Assembly (NCBI GenBank): GCA_009823395.1
Contig: CM020517.1
Coordinates: forward strand, 18,452,001 to 18,516,000
Reading direction: 5' to 3'
DNA length: 64,000 bases
Source of the DNA: Thamnaconus septentrionalis
Taxonomy: Eukaryota > Chordata > Actinopteri > Tetraodontiformes > Monacanthidae
Shown here: positions 59,216-64,000 of the stretch, piece by piece
How positions within the stretch are numbered: the first letter of the stretch is position 1
Layout of the letters: each line of letters starts with the position of its first letter
The notes under the pieces: model-generated
What the model saw: only the letters and a program-made list of their open reading frames with translations
Databases searched by the model: none
Told to the model about the DNA's origin: nothing
Program-made: the position numbers and the translations under genes

Positions 59216-59886
59216 GATCCAATAACAGCCGACACGCATCCACCCGAGCTGAAAGTGAATACTGCAGGTTGCTCTCAGCTTTCCTCCAGTCTCAACGCAT
59301 CAGTCAACACACTGCAATTAGCTCCACACCCCGAAAACACACACACACACTCACTCACACACACACACACACACATCAGCAACCAGCAACAACAAAACCA
59401 ACCCAAAGTGGAATCAAAACAAACACTTCAAACAAGAGAAGAAACCGTGTCAGGAAGTTTAACAGCCCAAATTAAACCATTAGAAGAGTACATATATATA
59501 CAGTATATATATATATATATATTCAGTATATATATTTTACAGAGAGAGGAGGAGGCAGAGGTGGCCAAAGTACACACACTCTGTGTAAAAAGTAAAAGTC
59601 TGGATTTAGAGGTATGCGGATGACTACTGATGGTTGACCCAGTCCTGGTGAACCCAGCCACCAACTCTCTCAGCAGGTCCTTCCCACATTCATTCTTTCT
59701 AAACCCAGTATTAATCCTTCAAAAAGAACTTTTATAAACAGAGTTTTACATAAAACATTTTTTTTTTACTAGTTTTTCAATTCTTGTATTGAAAGTTTCC
59801 ACGTCACACACAATACCTGATCAGCGTTTTCCAACAACATACAAAAACTTTCCAACCTGTAATTTACCATTTTTTAAGTACACACC

Positions 59887-59932
<46 letters not shown>

Positions 59933-60958
59933 GGCGAATGAAAGGCCATTGTGAGGCGCTTTGGGGGAAGCGTGAAGGTGCTTTAAAAGCTGCATTTAAC
60001 ATTGAAGTGGAAATAAGTCATTAGCGATGCATTGAAACGCACTTGTGTGTTGCTGAGTTCCTCCTGGATGAATGACACCAACCCCGCGAGCACTCGGCCT
60101 CAGGTTTGAGTCACACAGGGTGCAACAAAGACTCACACTTCCAGCTCAACGTTAAAACCTTGATTTCACCTTTTTGCTTCTTTTTTTTCAGCATCACTCT
60201 GAGCCCGACGCGCAGCGACCTTCTACTGCACTGAGGCTCTTACATTTATCAGTCAAGAGCGGTGTTATTGGTTCTGGAATACATGCAAATTAAGATAGGA
60301 TAATAACTTTTTTTTTTTTTTTCAATGAACCAGATAGACGAGCGAGATTTCAGGGGCTGAAAAAGAATTCATGCAGCTGCAGCGCAAGATCACGATTTAT
60401 GGTCTAATATATTGTATTGTGATATTGGAGCTGCTTGAAATGAAGGCAAAAGAAATAAATAATAACCAAGTTAGGAAGCTGCAAATAAATAGTCTGCAGA
60501 TTATGTAAAAAAAACAAACCTGAATGAATATTGAATGAAAACAGTGAAGCGTTAACAACTTTGTTCATTTTATTTTTATTGCTTTTATTTTTTTTATCAT
60601 CTAATTGTGTTATGATTTACTTGCACTACACTGTTGCTACATTTCCTATGTTGCTCTGTGTAAATACAGACGTATTCCATCTCTTCACCCAGTGGACTAC
60701 ATCAATGTCCAGGGCAGATTTGGGAATGTGAAGTCTGTTTTTCCACAGGAGCGTCCTCGGAGTTGCTGCAAATCTTCACATTTCCTATTTTTTAATTTCC
60801 CTTTTTTTTTTTTTGTCGCCCCTATGGTGGTCTTTCTAATCTTTCCTTCATATAACTTTTCTTTATTTTGTAATAAAAAAAAAAAAGACAACATTTTGCC
60901 TCTCACGTGTTGCTTTTATACAAAGTTTTTAAAAGTCAGACACTCAAAGAGTAAAAAC
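57527..60958. other. Intergenic DNA with (CA)n and A/T-rich tracts
   Basis: Arrays: GGTT run at 57707-57723; (CA)n at 57976-58003, 58118-58150 and 59163-59213; (TA)n at 59497-59522; (GT)n at 59889-59929. A good acceptor-like TTCTTTTTTTTCAG ends at 60191 with open sequence after it, but no matching exon partner is evident. No gene is supported. Confidence 0.4.
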
Positions 60959-61385
60959 TTTTCTGAGCCGAGTCCAGCAAATATCCGGCGTCCTCCCTCC
61001 TGGTTGTCTCAGACCTTCTGCCTCCAGCGAGCGTGAGAAAGTTCCCCCGGCGGAGCGCTTCCCCGGACCGCTTCCTCTTCTTCTCCCGGGGATGAAGGTG
61101 AGGAGGATGATGATGGTCTTGGTATTTGGACTCATGTCAGACCGAGTGTTTTTCCCCCCCGCGCCTGAAAAGACGACCTTGTCAAACGCTGACAGCTCGC
61201 CCCAGGGTCGCCGCCTCGCTCCGCTGTCCCTGTGAGGAGGCCGAGAGGGACCACAGGACGCAGCTTTGTCCTCGGCCAACAAAGGACGACAAGACACCCA
61301 GCGGGGCTGTGGACTTAACCCCCGAAGACCCACTTCAGGAGGAAGGAGCTACAGGTGGAGCTGCACTAAAGAGAAACAAATAATG
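60959..61385. promoter_or_regulatory. CpG-rich block
   Basis: GC- and CpG-dense segment (for example CCCGGCGGAGCGCTTCCCCG and GGTCGCCGCCTCGCTCCGC) between A/T-rich flanks. By hand count CpG is near its expected frequency, which is unusual in this window. Frames are open on both strands (minus frame beginning MSPNTKTIIILLTFIPG at 61132), but no family is recognised. It could be an unmethylated regulatory island. Confidence 0.35.
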
Positions 61386-62215
61386 AGGCGGCAGGAGGGC
61401 CTCGCAGCCGCCGCCGGGACTCTCAGCTGATCAGTCAGCTGTGGGATCAGGCTGGGGGGGGGGAGGGGCCCAGGGGTGGGGGAGGGGCCTGGATGTGCCA
61501 ATCCGTTCCTGGTTGCAGTCATGGCATTCTTCCCCCAAGGCTGAATTTAAAGGTTGTAATTGTTCATTCAGTGCTGAGGATGTTGACAGAAAAACAGTTT
61601 TTTTCACCAGCTGAGTTTCCAAGACAGCTTTTCACAAAATAAAAGCGACGTTTCTCAAATGTCTACAGAGCACTGTTGCCATTTGCAGGGGTTTCCATTG
61701 AATGGTGTGAAGCTCATCAGCTGGACTTCTCGGCAAGATTCAGTTTGTTTTGGTTTCTTTCAGCATTGTTTGCTGTCCAGAATGGTTGTTCTATTTTTCT
61801 CTTATATATAATATATAAAATATTGCATCTCCTCCTCCGTCCAAACATAATGCACCATTGTCACTGGTCGGTGAACCGGTCAAAAAAAAAAAGAGTTTCC
61901 ATGACGCTTTAGTGATATTCCTCCATATGGATCGCTGTGGTTTTTCACAGTGGAGCTGTTTTCCATCACCAGGTTTTATGGCCATATTCAGGTTTTGTGC
62001 GATTGTAGGGGTGACGGAAACGCAGCTATTTTCTCTAAAGGAAGTCGGAGGTTCAGCTGGGGGCAACTGGGGGCGTTCCCGTCATCTCAAAGACGTTTGG
62101 CTTCTCATCCGAGAGGCTTCTTCAGCTCTGGAAGCCTGGGAGAATAAAGGAAAGCCGTCTTCATCCTCCTCAGTCCAACCAGCAGCACTCATTTCCTCAC
62201 CCACAGCCTCATTAT

Positions 62216-62247
<32 letters not shown>

Positions 62248-62948
62248 TTACTTCCTCCTCACAGCCAATCAGGGGGCGGAGCTGAGCCGCCAGCCGTGAG
62301 TGACAAAGTGCTAATTAGTGTTGCGGACGATCAGCAGGTCAGTGACATCGCAGGACACAACAAATACGCAGACAACACACACGCACACACACACACGCAC
62401 AAACAGATGCACCTTCCTGCTGAGTCTTTGGCTGTGTTTCCTGTCTCTGTGTGTGTGTGTGTGTGTGTGTGTGACTGTGCATGCGGCCGAGGGTCACGGC
62501 GCTGGTGGGTTAGCCGCAGGTGGACAGGAAAACGCTGGACTCCTCCTTTAATCAGAGTCAGCGGGTCAGCCGGGGTTAACCAGCTTTGTCCTGCAGGGAC
62601 TTTAAGCTACTTTGTCCCTCTGTCTTTCTTCTTCGGCCACATTAAAGATTCGGAAAGCTCCTTGAAGGCAGCGGCAGGGGGTCCGTTCAGGAAGCGGAAG
62701 TGCTGAAAACTCTGAGTTCATCCGTCTGAGTGCAGGACTGTCCAGTTCAGAGAGGGAGGACAGGAAAACTCCCAAGACCAGGGCTCGAGCTCAGCGCTGT
62801 GTGTGTGTGTGTGACTGTGTGTGTGTCTTAGAGCGGGGCTTAATGCTGAATGTGTGTGGAAGCAAAATACAAACTCAAAACTACATGTGGCGATTCTGCA
62901 AAGTGTGAAGTTTGTGAGGGTGAGTGGGATCAGTGAGCCGCTGTAGAC
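61386..62948. other. Intergenic stretch
   Basis: G run at 61452-61465, (TG)n at 62220-62248 and 62449-62472, and a short (CA)n at 62377-62397. No gene is recognised. Confidence 0.4.
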
Positions 62949-63506
62949 CATCGCCGTCAAACTCTGGCCCGCCAGGCAGTACAGAATAACTACTAGAGCC
63001 GGCCCACCAGTATTACACAGCACATGCAGTGCTAATACTACAAATCCCAGAATGCTCTGCTGGTATTTTGGCCCCTCAATCAGGACAGGATGTTCATTGA
63101 AGGATATTATGATAGATAGACTTAATTGGTTTATTGTTGATTTATATTTTTAAATGTATGATTAGCCAATGGGAAAAAGTGACTGTTGAAATTTAAATCA
63201 GAAGGCAGTTTTTTTTATTTACATTTTATTTATTTTTTTTGATGACTTTTGATGATTTTTTTTTTATTTTATTTTAAATTGGGTTATGCATGTGTGCAAC
63301 ATTAAGTTATTTATTGTCTAGTATGAAGCTTTGCTTGCTCCATATTCAGGTTGAGGCAAAGCTAGTTTGGGTCTGTATGAAAAGGTTCACTGTTCTATCT
63401 AGAGGAAGTTTTGTTTTGTTTTTTCCATTAAATGTCAACGTCGGCCCTCGGCTTTCTCCAAGTTTTACATTTTTGGCCCTCTGTGTATTTGAGTTTGACA
63501 CCCCTG
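62949..63506. mobile_element. hAT-like non-autonomous element (family C relative) with target duplication
   Basis: The left end CATCGCCGTCAAACTCTGGC and the right end GAGTTTGACACCCCTG are hAT-type inverted termini; the inner part has GGCCCGCC, ACTACAAATCCCAGAATGC and GGCCCTCTGTGTATTTG. The flanks are CTGTAGAC (62941-62948) and CTTTAGAC (63507-63514), 7/8 identical. It is 558 bp, non-coding and A/T-rich in the middle. Confidence 0.85.
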
Positions 63507-63669
63507 CTTTAGACACACAGAAAATCTACCACTGGACTTTGGCTTTTGTTTTTTTGTTTGCCGCTTTGTTTTATTGGCTGCAAATAGTTGCAGTTTTCTA
63601 CAGTCAACAGACAGACAGAGCAACCAGGTTATGTCTTTAGCCCTGTTATTAATTCATGATTTTCTCCAG

Positions 63670-63742
63670 ACATGGCGTACTGGCCGGGGATGAAGATCAC
63701 AGACGTCCTCCGTGATTGGTACAAACTACCAGAGGTCCCAGG
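63670..63742 (+). CDS. Candidate coding exon of an unrecognised short gene
   Basis: A pyrimidine-rich acceptor, TTTTCTCCAG (ends 63669), precedes AC-ATG, and the frame from ATG (63672) reads MAYWPGMKITDVLRDWYKL, then PEVPG, up to a CAGG/GTAATA donor after 63742. The exon is GC-rich within A/T-rich flanks. ATG could be a start (G at +4) or internal. Joined to 63946-63997 the frame stays open to a stop. I do not recognise the protein; it may be a small protein of about 40 residues, the tail of a longer one, or chance. Confidence 0.3.
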
Positions 63743-63945
63743 GTAATACCAGTCCCCTGCTAATAGGACTTTTGAGGGCTTTAAGGAACACTAATGTTGT
63801 GTACATATACATTTCCAACACAACCTTGAACAAAATACAGTTGAATTATCAATGGAAGTTTTGGGTACATTTATATAAAAATCCCAAATCAAGCCAAATT
63901 CTACACGCTGGGCCTTCAACGCTGATTTCCACTCTGTTGTACTAG
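63743..63945 (+). other. Candidate 203-bp intron
   Basis: GTAATA donor and a TTTCCACTCTGTTGTACTAG acceptor. The interior carries a family A-like terminus (63880-63920). Depends on the flanking exons being real. Confidence 0.3.
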
Positions 63946-63997
63946 GATGGCGAAGCCGCGCGGCAGCACTCTGGATGACATCATCGCGACGACGTGA
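63946..63997 (+). CDS. Candidate terminal coding exon of the same unrecognised gene
   Basis: In the frame set by the upstream exon (two bases carried over) it completes a Gly codon, reads MAKPRGSTLDDIIATT and stops at TGA (63995-63997). The sequence is CpG-rich and unlike the flanking transposon-derived DNA. No domain is recognised, and the hypothesis needs a transcript. Confidence 0.3.
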
Positions 63998-64000
63998 CCG

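Noticed and set aside
60178..60291. Possible exon after a strong acceptor (TTCTTTTTTTTCAG)
   Set aside because: No good donor or partner exon in frame and no recognisable peptide.
61858..62706. 282-codon plus-strand frame, the longest in the window
   Set aside because: It crosses two (TG)n/(CA)n tracts and has no recognisable domain; open by chance composition.

Overview
This is vertebrate, almost certainly ray-finned (teleost) fish, nuclear DNA. The signs are GT-AG introns, a spliced kinase tail, very dense (CA)n, (ATCC)n, (ATCT)n and (GA)n arrays, and several non-autonomous DNA transposons of kinds common in percomorph fish. The only gene identified with confidence is the 3' end of protein kinase D1 (prkd1, + strand): the penultimate coding exon (2195-2280), a 372-bp intron and the last coding exon (2653-2883). 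Bases 1-2194 are the preceding intron. In mammals the 3' end of PRKD1 faces a gene desert that leads to FOXG1. By analogy, most of this window is probably the prkd1-foxg1 regulatory desert; that is inference, since foxg1 itself is not in the window.

Layout. 2.9-9.8 kb: 3'UTR and unique A/T-rich sequence with one hAT-type element (6597-7080). 9.8-17.5 kb: a perfect CTCF core (9821), three (TG)n tracts, T- and C-rich low-complexity DNA and an (ATCT)n array. 17.5-18.2 kb: a unique, homeodomain-site-rich block that looks like conserved non-coding DNA. 18.6-22.1 kb: two minisatellites and an unrecognised short ORF. 23.3-31.4 kb: further regulatory-looking blocks (23.3, 29.5 and 31.1 kb), a decayed LINE end, and two transposon remnants. 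32.3-39.0 kb: very large simple repeats, (GA)n, (TCTG)n, (GGAT)n and (ATCC)n. 39.5-47.5 kb: a second regulatory-looking cluster containing a module present three times (45.1, 45.3 and 46.8 kb) and a 47-bp element present twice (40.15 and 47.42 kb). 48.4-63.5 kb: retroelement and DNA-transposon remnants, including one hAT element nested in another with an intact 8-bp target duplication. At the right edge, 63670-63742 and 63946-63997 can be joined by canonical splice sites into a short open reading frame of unknown identity.

How it works together. The coding content is minimal. The biology is probably a long cis-regulatory landscape beyond prkd1, with candidate enhancers, candidate CTCF sites pointing in both directions, and heavy transposon and microsatellite load between them. 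Nothing resembles a prokaryotic operon, CRISPR array, tRNA or rRNA. Most open frames in the window are simple-repeat translations and are not listed. Claims of conservation and of CTCF binding are predictions read from the sequence alone.
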